A stretch of 15,868 nucleotides of DNA. It comes from Victivallales bacterium. GTDB lineage: Bacteria > Verrucomicrobiota > Lentisphaeria > Oligosphaerales > Oligosphaeraceae. Both the position numbers and the translations under genes were made by a program. Location of the stretch: positions 1 through 15,868 of the forward strand of contig JAGCTA010000062.1 in assembly GCA_017963875.1 (NCBI GenBank), in the 5' to 3' direction. Positions within the stretch are counted from its first letter, which is position 1. Every line of letters begins with the position of its first letter. The notes under the pieces were generated by a model, which worked only from the letters and a program-made list of their open reading frames with translations, searched no databases and was not told the DNA's origin. This document shows positions 1 to 9,800 of this stretch, in pieces.

Positions 1-84
1 CAGCGGCAAGCGGAGACCACATGCAGACACCAACCGCATGTCACGTTCAGAAGTCTCCAGCCTCTCACCCGAACCCGACGACAT
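1..84 (-). CDS. Possible start of a further gene running off the left edge
   Basis: On the minus strand an ATG at 84-82 opens a frame (MSSGSGERLETSERDMRLV...) that stays open for 28 codons to the window edge. It begins 6 bp after the dehydrogenase stop. The purine-rich GAGGA touches the ATG, too close for a good ribosome site, although AGG lies 9 nt upstream. The stretch also folds on itself, so it may be non-coding. No family is recognisable. Confidence 0.2.
   Translation of the reverse strand, partial: MSSGSGERLETSERDMRLVSACGLRLPL
12..58. repeat. Nested inverted repeat downstream of the dehydrogenase gene
   Basis: GGAGAC (12-17) pairs with GTCTCC (53-58), and inside it ACATGC (19-24) pairs with GCATGT (36-41) around an 11 nt loop. 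It sits 33 bp beyond the stop codon of the 2-hydroxyacid dehydrogenase, in the position of a transcript 3' end, but has no T tract. The window edge hides whatever surrounds it. Confidence 0.35.
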
Positions 85-90
85 TCCTCA

Positions 91-1071
91 CTACCTGAGG
101 TTCATGCTATGCGCCTTGAAGTCGCCTTTTGAGCAATCCTCGATGACTTTGATGGAACACTCGTAGAAATTCTTCTCGAAATCGGCGGAAAAAGCGGCGA
201 TGTGAGGAGTCACAATCACATTGTCCAGTTTCAAAAGTGGTGAATCTGCGGGAACAGGTTCCTTTGCAGTCACATCCAAGGCCGCTCCGCCGATGGAATG
301 AGTCTGGAGGGCATCAATAAGCGCCGCCTCGTCCACGACATTCCCACGCGACGTATTCACAAGAACCGCGTTGGGCTTCATCAACTTCAACTCACGCGCT
401 CCAATCAAATGCCATGTTTCCTTTGTCAACGGGCAATGAAGTGAAATGTAATCCGCCTGGCTTAGCACCTCATCCAACGAGGCTGGAGTCACGCCCGCCG
501 CACGCATTTTCGCCTGGTCAGCAAATGGGTCATAGCATAGCACCTTGAGGTGGAAACCTGCCAGCAACTCCACGACACGCCTTGCAATCCGCCCAAAACC
601 GACAAGTCCCAATGTCCTTCCGCTAATGTGCCAATGATAGCGTCTTGTACTGGTAAAACCAGGCGTCTGAGCCTTCGTCTCCGCATCCATAAAGGGGATC
701 TGCCTCAGGAAGGAAATCAACAGAGCGACCGCGTGCTCGGCGACGGACTCGCTGATGGATTCGGGGCAATTGCACATATAGATGCCGCGCGCCGTCGCCT
801 CATCGACAGGATAGCCATCCATGCCACTGCCGCTACGGAAAATCGCCTTGCAGCGCGTCAATTTTGGCAGGACATCCGCGGTCAGGCACGGTGTGACCGC
901 CATGGTCCAAATCATATCGGCATCCCCTGCCAGGGCGACGAGTTCATCCTGCGTCTTGCATTTCCCATAACGCATTTCCAATGAAGGGTTTGCCTCCAGA
1001 CGTTCCACAACCCACGAGGGAAGTTCATCGCGTGTCTTGACCACCATTGCAACGGTAAATTTCTTGTCCAT
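91..1071 (-). CDS. D-2-hydroxyacid dehydrogenase (phosphoglycerate dehydrogenase-like), NAD-binding
   Basis: This is a 326 aa cytoplasmic NAD(P)-dependent dehydrogenase of the D-isomer-specific 2-hydroxyacid family, which interconverts 2-hydroxy acids and 2-keto acids. The Rossmann motif GLVGFGRIARRV lies at residues 155-166, with Ala163 where the third motif glycine usually sits, and the acidic cofactor-binding end of the next strand is in CYDPF (179-183). The catalytic Arg-Glu-His set is intact: Arg242 in NTSRG, Glu271 in AKEP, His290 in TPHIAAFS. Length is normal for a family member without a C-terminal ACT domain. I chose the ATG at 1069-1071 because AAAGGAG sits 5 nt upstream; an earlier in-frame ATG at 1134 would overlap the helicase gene and has no such site. 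It follows the helicase gene by 40 bp and is probably co-transcribed with it, but no functional link is evident. The substrate cannot be read from the sequence (phosphoglycerate, glyoxylate/hydroxypyruvate and sugar acids are all possible). Confidence 0.9.
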   Translation of the reverse strand: MDKKFTVAMVVKTRDELPSWVVERLEANPSLEMRYGKCKTQDELVALAGDADMIWTMAVTPCLTADVLPKLTRCKAIFRSGSGMDGYPVDEATARGIYMCNCPESISESVAEHAVALLISFLRQIPFMDAETKAQTPGFTSTRRYHWHISGRTLGLVGFGRIARRVVELLAGFHLKVLCYDPFADQAKMRAAGVTPASLDEVLSQADYISLHCPLTKETWHLIGARELKLMKPNAVLVNTSRGNVVDEAALIDALQTHSIGGAALDVTAKEPVPADSPLLKLDNVIVTPHIAAFSADFEKNFYECSIKVIEDCSKGDFKAHSMNLR

Positions 1072-1111
1072 TATTGCTCCTTTTTTTGTTTGGGACGTGA
1101 GACGAGAGACG

Positions 1112-4100
1112 CTACTGGCCGTATGCATATTCAAGATACTTCCGAGCCTTTGCTGTCAGCACGGACAGTCCGAAAACGCGGATTGTCTCCTTGAAAAGCG
1201 TTTCCTGGTCATGGATACCATAGTCCAACTGGAGTTCCTGCATGGCGTTTTTCAATTCCAAAGAGGGAATTTCATCGATCGCACGCTTGTCACTACCGTC
1301 AGAGGAAGACGGACGATATGACTTAAACGTCTCTGGAGACTGGCCAGGTGCCCATAGGACAAAGTCATCAAGCATCTGAACGCGAAGGCATTGAGATGGC
1401 ATAAACATCATGAGACGCTGCGATACGGCATCCGTCATGCGCGGCACGCCGAAAGCCGAAAGAATCCGTTTTCGGAAAACGGATTCACAAACTGGACTTT
1501 CGATTTCAAGCAATTCCTTTATCGCGGATGCAAGAACCTTGTCATTCATCCACTGCTCATTCTTCAAGGGACGCGACGGCTTCCATACCTTGTAGGCTTT
1601 TTTTTGCTGATTGGAATCCAAATTCTTCGGGACTTCCTCAACGGGCTGCTCATCCTCTGCCTTTTTCTCCTCTGTCGTCTGGACATTCACGCCCGCAGGC
1701 TCCGTTGTTTCCTCGGGAAGATTGACAAGCCGCTCCAGTTCAGTCAGAAGCGCGGCCTTGGCATGAGGCGCGTCATAAACCCAATCCATGGTCCATGCAC
1801 GCCATAGATGCCATCCCAGACGCTCCAAGACGGAATCAATCAGGTGGTCCCTGTCACGAACCGTTTGCATCGACGCATATCCAGGGCCATCGCACTCAAT
1901 ACCCAAAATGAATTCGTCAGGCTTTTTGGGATGACGTACGGCGACATCGATCCGACATCCAGAACAGCCTACATTGCGAACAATCTCATAGCCATTCTCC
2001 ACAAGGAAACGCTCAATGGCGGTCCCAAGACCATCGCTGCCACCGCTTGACTGACGCCCCTGCACGGCAATACCTTTTTCGGCAAAATCCAGGAACTGCC
2101 TCAGGTGCGCCGCGCCTGTAGATTTCGCATGGTCAAGATTGATTTCGCTCCCATGGATCGACGAGAACACCACAATCTGCTCCTTGGCACGAGTCACGGC
2201 AACATTCAGGCGGCGTTCACCGCCCTGGCGGTTCAACGGGCCAAAATTCAACGACAGTTTGCCGTTCGCATCCTTCGCATAGCAAATCGAGAATAGAATG
2301 ACATCCCGCTCATCGCCTTGGACATTCTCCAGGTTCTTCACAAACAGCGGCTCAGGATTCGTATCCGCAAATGCAGGTTCAATTGACGGATCCTTTTCGC
2401 GCCGTGCATCCAGAAGGTCCTCGATAAGGTCTCGCTGTGCCTCGCTGAAGGTGACAATGCCCACGCTGCGCCGTCCACCCGTTTCATGCAGCCGTCTGAC
2501 GACATAATCGACAAGTGCCTCCGCCTCAACGCGATTGGTTCTCGCGCCGCCAAACGCATAGACTCCGTTTGGAATATACTCGAACCTCACGCCGTTGGTC
2601 GGTGGACGCACCGCCGCTGGGAACGTGTACAACTTGTCATCGTAGTAGTAGTGATTGCTGAACGCTATCAGCGATTCATGGCGGCTCCTGTAATGCCAGT
2701 TGAGGTAGGACGAATGGACGCCAGCCGCAAGACATTCATCCAGAATGCTTTCCATATCATCGGGGATATCCTCCTCATTCGCGTCATCCACGTCCTCCGA
2801 CTTGGCATCCCCCTTCTGGAAGAAATTCGTCGGTGGCATCTGTTTCGGGTCTCCGACGACAATCAATTGCTTTCCTCTGGCGATGACGCCAATGGCGTCC
2901 CAAACTGGAATCTGCGACGCCTCGTCGAAGACAACCAAATCAAATGGTGCGGTATCCGCAGGGAGATATTGTGCCACGGACATCGGGCTCATGAGAAAAC
3001 ATGGTTTCAGGACTGGCAGCAAGGACTGAATTTGGTCCAGAAGTTGACGGACGGGTTTCTGACGGCTCTTTTTCTCGCACTCGCGTTGCAGACGGCCTAA
3101 TTCTGAATTTTCAGGTCCTTTCTCTTTGCGCTTTCGTGGTAGCCTGTCCGCCAAACGCGCGACGACAATCTGCTGTGAAAGCGTCAGGAACTGGTCATCC
3201 AGATTACGGAAACGCCGTATTTTCTCACCTCTTTCCAATCCAGTGAATTGGCTCAAAGACGGTGACTCCGCGATGACCGCGTCGATGAGTTCCATCCTGA
3301 ACATCCTGTCGAAGCAAGTCTCCAAATCCGTTGGCTCACAGAGTTTTTCGCGCTGGATATCGCACATCACGCCGCAACCCAATTCGCAAGCCACCTGCTC
3401 CGCCATTCTGAATTGGAGCACGCCGCGGATATCAGCATCAGGCGATTCAATGTATTTTGCAAATGCCTTGATTTGAGGAAGATAATCCATTCCATCCAAG
3501 CCTGACGCATTAGGTAGCATCGCCGCCAGGGACTTTTCTACGCCATCCGTCGCTTTCGATAATTTATCAAAGGCGGCGACGGTATCCGCGCGGTATTCGA
3601 CAGGCTTTCCGAAGATATCACACAGATTGTCAAGACAACGACTATATGCGCAAATCTTCATTATCAGCTGGGCGGCGTCCACCAACTGCCGCGTCTGTTC
3701 CAGACGTTCCTTGCCCATCCAGGCCGCACCAAGCAGCGTTTCTGCCTGCTTCAGCATTCCCTGATACTTGCTAGACAGGTCGGCGTATTTCTTGAACTGG
3801 GCGAGTTTCTCGGAAAGTTCTGGTTCTGTCAATGCGATGCCGCCAGGCCGTTTGACTGACGAGACTTCTTTTACCAAGGACCTGACCTTGAAGAATCGCA
3901 CGATGAAAAACGATTCCTTCGCCGCCGTCAGACGCTGTTCCACACCTGCCCAGTTTGTTTTCGCAACCACGGCGAAATCATAATCCTGCAATTTCTTCTC
4001 CAAAGACACGATGCTTGCTGCTATAGACAAGAATTCCTCCACAAATGCTTTTTCTGCAATGAATTCTGCCGTCAGCAATTTCGCGGGGAGCGGCGGGACA

Positions 4101-6865
4101 GAGGAAAGCAACGGCTGCAACTGAAGGAACTCCGTGAGTCCCTTGCGCGACGACGTCCCTTCCCAATTCAGAAGTTCAGCAAGCGCCTGTACGCATTCAG
4201 CCTGTCCATCCAATGCCTTGGACAAGTCGGCGGCCTGTGCCCTGATGCCTTTTTCAAGGAGCGGATTCCATGCCTGAACCGTCAGAGGCTGCAATGCTTC
4301 CACAGCCTCAGGCGTGGTCATCTGCCAACGGCTGGCCAGTACGGAAACTGCGTCATGCGCCGCCTTCAATTGCTCAGTGGAAATATTGCGTCCATCCAGA
4401 CCGAGTATCTTGGGAGGCAGCGGAGACGAATCAATCAGAAAAACGGAAAAGCAATCATAGACGGACAAGCCACAGGGATAAACGTGGTGCAATGCGTCAA
4501 CATATTCGTTCAAATGAGTACGTAACGTCGTAAGGTCCTGGGCGACATCACTCCATTTACGCCCCGCACTCTGCTCTGGCACCCGCAGCGCCTCGGCAAA
4601 CTGCGCCAATACGGCGCCCTTCCCTGCCTTGCTTGAATGAAGTTCCAGGCAGAACGGCCGCAGGCCAATTTTCGACAGACGATGATGCACGACATCAAGC
4701 GCCGCCTTCTTTTCAGACACGAACAAAACACGCCGCCCCAATGCCAGATTGTGCGCGATAATGTTGGTAATCGTCTGGGACTTGCCTGTTCCAGGCGGTC
4801 CGTGAAGGACGAATGTCTTCCCCAATTCCGAATAAAGAACAGCCGTCAATTGCGATGAATCAGCGCTCATGGGGCAGAAAAGGCGGTTCAAATCTAGATG
4901 GCTCGACAGTTCCGATGGAGGAAATACCTCGATATCATCGCTGTACAGCCCACCACCGCTGATAAGATGGGAAACCAGCGAGTTGTTCTGCAAGGCCTCC
5001 AGACGCGACGTCATGTCCGTCCACATGACAAATTTCCCGAAGGAAAAATGACCGATGCGGACTTCCTCACGTACTTCCCAGCCTTTCAACTCCTTGAGGC
5101 TGGTGCGGAAAATCTGCATCACCTTTTCGACATCTACGCCTGAATCGTCAGTCGGCAATGGATGGACGCCTGGAATTTCCAGATGGAACTGGCTGCGAAG
5201 CATCTCCAGAAGCGTCTCGTTCACAAGGGTTTCCTCATCAAGTCTGATAATCTTGTATCCATCCGCGATGCTCGCCCGCTCAATGCGTATCGGGACGAGC
5301 AGGACAGGGGCAAGATAGCCACGCGAATCGCTTTGGCGTTCACGCCATTCCACCATGCCGACCGCAAGGAAAATCGTGTTGACTCCGCCCTCTTCCAAGT
5401 CCACCCGCCCAGTCCTGTACAGGAACTTGAGCCTACCCTGCAACTCCTTGTCTGTCAATGGCGACCATAGGCGGCAAGATGACAGTTCCTTTTCAATCAC
5501 TTCACGAAGTTCGGCGGACAGTCCACTGCTCCCAGACTCCATCACCCGAAGGGTATCCCTGTCGCCGACAAGTTTCTCTACAGCCTGGACCGAAATACGC
5601 TTATTGTCGGCGATATGGTTTTCAAGCCCTGCGATGTTTGTGCAAAGCAGTGGAATTACCTGTCTTGTGTCTCGAGAATTAAGAAGCGGATTCCGTAGCG
5701 ACAGGTCAAGGAGCCGTTGCGTCCAGCGTCGAACCCGTGGCGGTATGTTGCTTTTGTCCTCCAATTCCTCCAATGACACCAGCTCGCTGAGTTTCCTCGT
5801 GCTTTCCTTTCCGATATCCTCACGTTTGACCTGGACGGGGTCGATAGCAATCCCTTCACCATTCCTCACCAGCGGCAACGGTCGAATACCGCTGGAACGG
5901 GCACGCTTGACGTCTATCGCCAGAACGAAATCGTCCTGCCTGTCCAGATGGCGCTCCCTCGCATGGCGTTCCGCATCGGAGAAAGTCGCTGAACTGTCCG
6001 TCAGCATTGTTGTCTCGACAACGGTGAAATCATCCATGTTCGACAATTTGCGAATCTGCTGCAAGTCCCTCAACGGCAATTCAGGAAAGTGGTCGTCCAG
6101 CAGATGGCAGCCGATGTAGGCGTGCGACTTTTGAATAATAATGACAGGATTCAGGCCACACTGCTCCAACAAGGACGCATAGAGCAGCGTGGAATCCAAG
6201 CAGGTCGCCAGATGGAACATGTAGATTTTGTCTGCCAGACGAATGCGCTGTCCAACGGAATCGAATGATGCCAGCGGTTCCGCATACTGCAACTTCCAAC
6301 TGGCAAGTGCGCGGTAGGCAGCCTTGCAGATTTCGTATGCGCGTTCGCGCCCCTGCTGGTAGCCGCAGATGGCAGCACTGCCCGTGGCCGCCTCAAGTTC
6401 CTGTGCCACTTTGCTTTGCAATTGGCAAACCAAATCCAAATTCGGAGTCACAAAAGAACAAATCAATTCAGGGAAGACCTCTGTTCCGAGCCACTGGTCA
6501 TACGCATACGCCGTCAATGGGCGACGCACACCGCAAAGGTTTTCAGGACGCCCGTCCACGCCATTGCAGACGAAATCAAAGGACAGCGTGCCGTTGACCG
6601 CTTCGGATAGTCCGAGAAGGACATCATACCGAAGCACCACGTCAACACGGTTCAAACGATAGACCTCCCCCAAGTTCAGTGCAGGCAATTCGATGGTCTT
6701 TTCCTCTATGAAGCCTGGCGTGCAGCGAATCGAGCAACGCAGGCCGTCCAGCCGTTCATTGCCGTCATTTTTGACTTCAATCCATTCAATGACTGGCAAT
6801 GCATTTTGTTGCAATGCCAGATTACAGCCGCCCAATACCTTGACTTCGACACTAACCGATTTCAT
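1112..6865 (-). CDS. DUF4011/DUF3320-type SF1 helicase with transglutaminase-like and Vsr-like nuclease domains
   Basis: This 1917 aa protein is probably a cytoplasmic ATP-driven nucleic-acid enzyme of the defence-associated helicase-nuclease kind. Residues 1-125 look like a beta-rich module. Residues 205-260 resemble a transglutaminase-like core (Cys222 in TCLDS, His248 in KSHAYIG). DUF4011 begins near 377 with RRWTQRLLDLSLRNPLLN. Helicase motifs are complete: Walker A GPPGTGKS (689-696), Walker B FDEAS (1313-1317), motif III GDPKQMPP (1338-1345), HYRSR (1391-1395), ENVQGDERD (1513-1521) and LNVAVTRAK (1553-1561). About 620 residues, largely helical, separate Walker A and B. Residues 1615-1700 match the MTES_1575/Vsr-like nuclease fold (Asp1640 in RIDVAV, IECDG at 1656-1660, RDRDHL at 1670-1675, LGW at 1683-1685). 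A DUF3320-like tail follows. The start is supported by AAAGGGG 7 nt upstream. It lies 18 bp after the exported transglutaminase-like gene. The domain assignment is strong; an antiphage role is inference. Confidence 0.93.
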   Translation of the reverse strand: MKSVSVEVKVLGGCNLALQQNALPVIEWIEVKNDGNERLDGLRCSIRCTPGFIEEKTIELPALNLGEVYRLNRVDVVLRYDVLLGLSEAVNGTLSFDFVCNGVDGRPENLCGVRRPLTAYAYDQWLGTEVFPELICSFVTPNLDLVCQLQSKVAQELEAATGSAAICGYQQGRERAYEICKAAYRALASWKLQYAEPLASFDSVGQRIRLADKIYMFHLATCLDSTLLYASLLEQCGLNPVIIIQKSHAYIGCHLLDDHFPELPLRDLQQIRKLSNMDDFTVVETTMLTDSSATFSDAERHARERHLDRQDDFVLAIDVKRARSSGIRPLPLVRNGEGIAIDPVQVKREDIGKESTRKLSELVSLEELEDKSNIPPRVRRWTQRLLDLSLRNPLLNSRDTRQVIPLLCTNIAGLENHIADNKRISVQAVEKLVGDRDTLRVMESGSSGLSAELREVIEKELSSCRLWSPLTDKELQGRLKFLYRTGRVDLEEGGVNTIFLAVGMVEWRERQSDSRGYLAPVLLVPIRIERASIADGYKIIRLDEETLVNETLLEMLRSQFHLEIPGVHPLPTDDSGVDVEKVMQIFRTSLKELKGWEVREEVRIGHFSFGKFVMWTDMTSRLEALQNNSLVSHLISGGGLYSDDIEVFPPSELSSHLDLNRLFCPMSADSSQLTAVLYSELGKTFVLHGPPGTGKSQTITNIIAHNLALGRRVLFVSEKKAALDVVHHRLSKIGLRPFCLELHSSKAGKGAVLAQFAEALRVPEQSAGRKWSDVAQDLTTLRTHLNEYVDALHHVYPCGLSVYDCFSVFLIDSSPLPPKILGLDGRNISTEQLKAAHDAVSVLASRWQMTTPEAVEALQPLTVQAWNPLLEKGIRAQAADLSKALDGQAECVQALAELLNWEGTSSRKGLTEFLQLQPLLSSVPPLPAKLLTAEFIAEKAFVEEFLSIAASIVSLEKKLQDYDFAVVAKTNWAGVEQRLTAAKESFFIVRFFKVRSLVKEVSSVKRPGGIALTEPELSEKLAQFKKYADLSSKYQGMLKQAETLLGAAWMGKERLEQTRQLVDAAQLIMKICAYSRCLDNLCDIFGKPVEYRADTVAAFDKLSKATDGVEKSLAAMLPNASGLDGMDYLPQIKAFAKYIESPDADIRGVLQFRMAEQVACELGCGVMCDIQREKLCEPTDLETCFDRMFRMELIDAVIAESPSLSQFTGLERGEKIRRFRNLDDQFLTLSQQIVVARLADRLPRKRKEKGPENSELGRLQRECEKKSRQKPVRQLLDQIQSLLPVLKPCFLMSPMSVAQYLPADTAPFDLVVFDEASQIPVWDAIGVIARGKQLIVVGDPKQMPPTNFFQKGDAKSEDVDDANEEDIPDDMESILDECLAAGVHSSYLNWHYRSRHESLIAFSNHYYYDDKLYTFPAAVRPPTNGVRFEYIPNGVYAFGGARTNRVEAEALVDYVVRRLHETGGRRSVGIVTFSEAQRDLIEDLLDARREKDPSIEPAFADTNPEPLFVKNLENVQGDERDVILFSICYAKDANGKLSLNFGPLNRQGGERRLNVAVTRAKEQIVVFSSIHGSEINLDHAKSTGAAHLRQFLDFAEKGIAVQGRQSSGGSDGLGTAIERFLVENGYEIVRNVGCSGCRIDVAVRHPKKPDEFILGIECDGPGYASMQTVRDRDHLIDSVLERLGWHLWRAWTMDWVYDAPHAKAALLTELERLVNLPEETTEPAGVNVQTTEEKKAEDEQPVEEVPKNLDSNQQKKAYKVWKPSRPLKNEQWMNDKVLASAIKELLEIESPVCESVFRKRILSAFGVPRMTDAVSQRLMMFMPSQCLRVQMLDDFVLWAPGQSPETFKSYRPSSSDGSDKRAIDEIPSLELKNAMQELQLDYGIHDQETLFKETIRVFGLSVLTAKARKYLEYAYGQ

Positions 6866-6883
6866 TCCAATCCCCTTTCTCCG

Positions 6884-9800
6884 TCAACGGCTCAACAAGA
6901 GTGTATTTACTGCCGCATGGGACAGTTTTTTCGACAATGCCTCGTATGGCGCGAACTTCTCAGGGAAGACGACTTCGGGAACCAACTCCGCGTGATAGAC
7001 CAACGTCAACGTCCCGTCCCCATGCACCGCCGATATCTGGTATTTTCCTGCCGACGCGGCTCCGTCCACCACTGGATATGCATTCCCGTCTGGCGCAAGC
7101 CATTCATAACTCTCAGGTGCCATAACGACTTTCCTGAAGGTCGGCGGTAGAGTTATATTCACCGTAAGCGTCACATTGTCAAACCCGCCATATTCAAATG
7201 GCATCTGGCGGTTCTCCTGCAATTTCATCGGCAGGCCCTTGAAAACCTCCACTGGCAGACGGCAATACAGGAAATCGCCATCCACCACGGCGAACTGCGG
7301 AATCTTGCAGCCGAATGAAATCCTGCCTGGATATTTGGAAAACTCTGTCGTCAATTCAGACGAAGCGACGGCACGCTGCGACAGATTCTTCAGCAAGGCC
7401 AGATAGTCGCGGCGGCGGTATTCTGGCGTCAATTCCTTATAATATTTTGCCTGGACTCCATAATTCGTCCCCGAGACAATGGATGTCATGTTCACTGTAG
7501 CCGTGCCATCATCTTGAATTCCAATATCGTATGTTATCATCCGCTGGCTGGAGTACTGAGGCTGAACGGATAATCGAGACACTTTTCCGTCTAGTGTCAG
7601 CGCATGGCAGTGCTCCACGGAAGCCGCCCGAATGTCCGCGTATTGGTTCTGGTCGTTGAACCACCAGGCAAAGCCATCATGAATGACGCGGACACGAACT
7701 CGGCCAAACAATTCCATCGACGACGACGCATACAGGCTCTTGAAGGCGTCATCCCTGCGGCTCGGCCCAACAAAGACATATTCAGGTTCAAAGCCCAATT
7801 CCTTCAGCAGCGTGTAGGCGACAATCGCGCAGTCCGCGCCATGGCCATATCCCTCCGATATCGTGGTATCGGGCAGCGTAAGGCAACTCAATGGCAACCG
7901 TGCAAAGAACGGACCGACGGAATTCAAGGAACGCGACACAAATGTATTCACTCCCCTAAGTTGCTCTTCTTTAGACAGTTTCCTCAATCCGTCCGCAACT
8001 TTCTTGACCTGCTCTCCTGACACGGATTTCTCCATGAACGCTGTCTTCAAGCCCTGCGTAATCTGTGTCCAGTTACCTGCGGAGCAAAAGACGACTGGCG
8101 TAAACAGGAAAAGCGACGGCGTGTTGGGCTCTTCAGGAATGGCCTCCTGGTTCTGCGCCTTCCAAGTCCAAATTGCACGGTTGTTTTCGGAGACAAATGT
8201 CTCAGTTATGTTGTTTTGATGCGCCTGCGCGAACGAATTCGCGAGCACGCCGTTTTGAAACACCGCCGTCGAAAGTTTCAACTGGGTCGGTGCGTTGACA
8301 ATGACTGTCCGTTGCTTCACGGGGCAACTGAATCGCCTGAACGCCTCGCTCATGTTGAACGGCGCGGAGTCTTTATACTCGGTTGTAATCTGCGTTTCGA
8401 TGATGGAGCCAATCTCGACGCCTGGAAGCGAGATGACGAGCGTCTTGCGCACGGGATACCTAGGTGCCTGAGACACCCATGCCGCGTCCATCAAGTTCAT
8501 CTCCTTTTCGGAGACCTTTTGGACTTTATCCTCTCCCGTGGTCTGGTCATGGTTTCTCACCTGTGCGTAATCCACCTTAACCGACTCATTCAACGGGAAA
8601 AAGCCAAACGTCATTTCCGCGTTTTCCTTTTTGCCCTTGTACGTCAGAACCTTCAGGCGTGTGGTTTCCGTGCACGTCCAATTATTGGCGTCATTCAGCC
8701 GATAGACGACGGTCTCCTCCAAGAGTTCGGAATCGTGCGCATCCGTCGCCAAGCCTGTCTTTGTCTTTTCATCCCGTTTCATCACGAGCATTTTTCTGCC
8801 GTTGTCCTCCAGCAGTTTAAGCGTATCCTTCAATTTGAGATACTGCTCAGGAGAAAACTCCACGACATTGATGTCAAACTTCGTCTTGACGGTGTATTTG
8901 CCGTCATCCGCCTGCGAATCAATCGTCCTTGACCATTTGATGCAATCATCATTGACCTCGGCGAACTTGGGCAATGAAACGACCTTTCCGAACGACGAAT
9001 CCACGGTCAGGGAAATCGCCTCGTCAATTCCGCATGCGTAACGCGTCAGCAGAGGATATTTCCGCTTGTCCAGCGCCGTTGCCCTGAGTATGAAATTGTT
9101 CATTCCAAACGAGCCAGAGACATACGGGAATGTCAGCATTGAATAGATGCCATTCGTGACAAACGCATTGTCCGCTTCATAACTGAAATCAATGCTCAGC
9201 GGCTTCGAGGTATCGAGCATGTTGTCGGGAGTGAAAACAAGTTTGGTCAGGCGCGCGCCTGGGGTAATGCGTTTGACGGCGCGCGTAATAAACTCCGTGC
9301 GCTCCTCCTGGGACATTGAGGCGAACGTCCCTCTGTACGCATTGTCGTTGATTCCTATAAAATCCAGATGCGAAGCGACTTCCAGCGCCCCGTCCTGATT
9401 GACAGAAGCATTTGTCCTGATAAACATCATGTTGTCTTTTGCAGGGGAAAATGGAGTCGTCTTCAGCGTCTCTCCATTTTCGCGAGCGACGAGATAACTC
9501 TTGTTCGCCAGATAGGCAGGAAACAGTTCCTTGGTATTCTCGTCAGTGGAATCCATCAGGATATAGTCGCCGTTGTCCCCCAGCGCGGCGGTGATGGCAT
9601 GGTTGAAATACGGCTGGATGATCTCCTCGTCCATCTTATCCCCCGCCTTGATGAGCACAGGGAACGCCTTGACGCCGCCCAAGGTCAGCATGGCTGCCAA
9701 CAGCGCCGCTTTGTCTCGGCAGACGCCGTGGCGGTTGTTGAAGGTCAGCGCGACATCGTGCGGTTCATATCCAGGCGCCTCGTCCTCAATCGTAATGCCC

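Noticed and set aside
1112..6865. HEPN domain in the helicase, as in some helicase-Vsr defence proteins
   Set aside because: No Arg-x4-6-His motif in a suitable helical N-terminal context was found; the N-terminus reads as a beta module plus a transglutaminase-like core instead.
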